Of a stretch of 64,000 bases of DNA, positions 63,715 through 64,000 are shown in pieces. Every line of letters starts with the position of its first letter. Positions within the stretch are counted from its first letter, which is position 1. Under the pieces are notes generated by a model, which was not told the DNA's origin, ran no database searches, and was given only the letters and a program-made list of their open reading frames with translations. The position numbers and the translations under genes are program-made. Origin of the DNA: Saprospiraceae bacterium (GTDB lineage Bacteria > Bacteroidota > Bacteroidia > Chitinophagales > Saprospiraceae); contig JAGFJA010000075.1 of the NCBI GenBank assembly GCA_024103005.1, positions 36,489 through 100,488 on the forward strand. The letters are read 5' to 3'.

Positions 63715-64000
63715 GAATATTTTCCTTTAAAAGGATTGAAATTTAGGTTTCGTCCAAAGGTTGCCATTGGGGCCGAATAGGGCTACTTTTCTTAGAATTT
63801 AGGACGGCATATGGGATCTCGCGCTTTATTTTGAGTCGCAAGATATTTAAATTGTAAATTCCGGAAGCCTTTCATTCAGGCTCTGCCCAATTTAAAAAAA
63901 GTAAGCAGTCATACCTTAAACTTAATTACCTCTTGCAAAAACCTTCCAAAAAGACCAAATCCACCTATTAAAAGCCCATAGTATTATACAGGTCGCTCCC

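Noticed and set aside
1..64000. tRNA, rRNA, tmRNA or CRISPR array
   Set aside because: Reading both strands gave no T-loop GGTTCRANNCC in a cloverleaf context, no rRNA motifs and no regularly spaced repeats with unique spacers. The 81-bp repeats have conserved linkers.

Overview
The window is chromosomal DNA from a member of the Bacteroidota, most likely a Saprospiria-type gliding or filamentous bacterium. The evidence is: gliding-motility lipoproteins GldD and GldH; five proteins ending in type IX secretion (T9SS) sorting domains; a TonB receptor/DUF4249 pair; a mevalonate-pathway decarboxylase; moderately AT-rich DNA; and promoter sequences of the Bacteroidota form TTTG-N19/20-TAnnTTTG. No rRNA, tRNA, CRISPR array, phage or insertion sequence was found. 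The species assignment is inference.

Layout. 1-1.1 kb: a GIY-YIG nuclease gene between two clusters of an ~81-bp hairpin repeat. 1.1-4.4 kb (minus): Wzi/RemB-like outer-membrane protein, GldD and two small membrane proteins. 4.6-9.2 kb: purL and an rRNA methyltransferase. 9.7-19.6 kb: a LysM glucosaminidase, DUF58 protein, thioredoxin, DUF3810 putative membrane peptidase, phosphate transporter, an OmpA/helix-hairpin-helix pair, arabinose-5-phosphate isomerase and FabH. 20-28 kb: TonB receptor/DUF4249, CvpA, diphosphomevalonate decarboxylase, PPK2, S4 protein, then clpS-aat, which together make an N-degron module. 28-35 kb (minus): lipoprotein, M43 protease, FAD lactone oxidase, imidazolonepropionase, thioredoxin-like/SPOR protein, PIG-L deacetylase. 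35.7-43 kb: DsbA-like protein, a 1194-residue secreted thioredoxin/SprB-repeat protein, DinB, M64 protease. 43-50 kb: RidA, an alkyltransferase-like protein, a DUF1800/DUF1501 pair and a secreted GH39-like glycosidase. 50-57 kb: TPR protein, grpE-dnaJ-gldH, small proteins, an outer-membrane barrel, a PhnP-like hydrolase and a MerR regulator.

The strongest candidate for an undescribed system is the run at 57.7-63.7 kb. It consists of a cytoplasmic coiled-coil protein, a membrane-anchored PspA-like coiled-coil protein, a substrate-binding protein fused to a peptidoglycan-binding OmpA domain, an ABC permease with an extra C-terminal membrane region, a predicted haem-oxygenase-like diiron oxidase, and a nitrate/taurine-type ABC ATPase. 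The six genes are co-directional and tightly spaced. I read it as a cell-wall-tethered importer feeding a dedicated oxidase; the substrate is unknown.

Several genes fall below common length cut-offs. They include a Cys/Lys-rich 58-residue protein convergent with gldH and single-span membrane proteins of 24, 38 and 40 residues. A ~110-bp intergenic repeat occurs at 30.3 kb and 56.6 kb.
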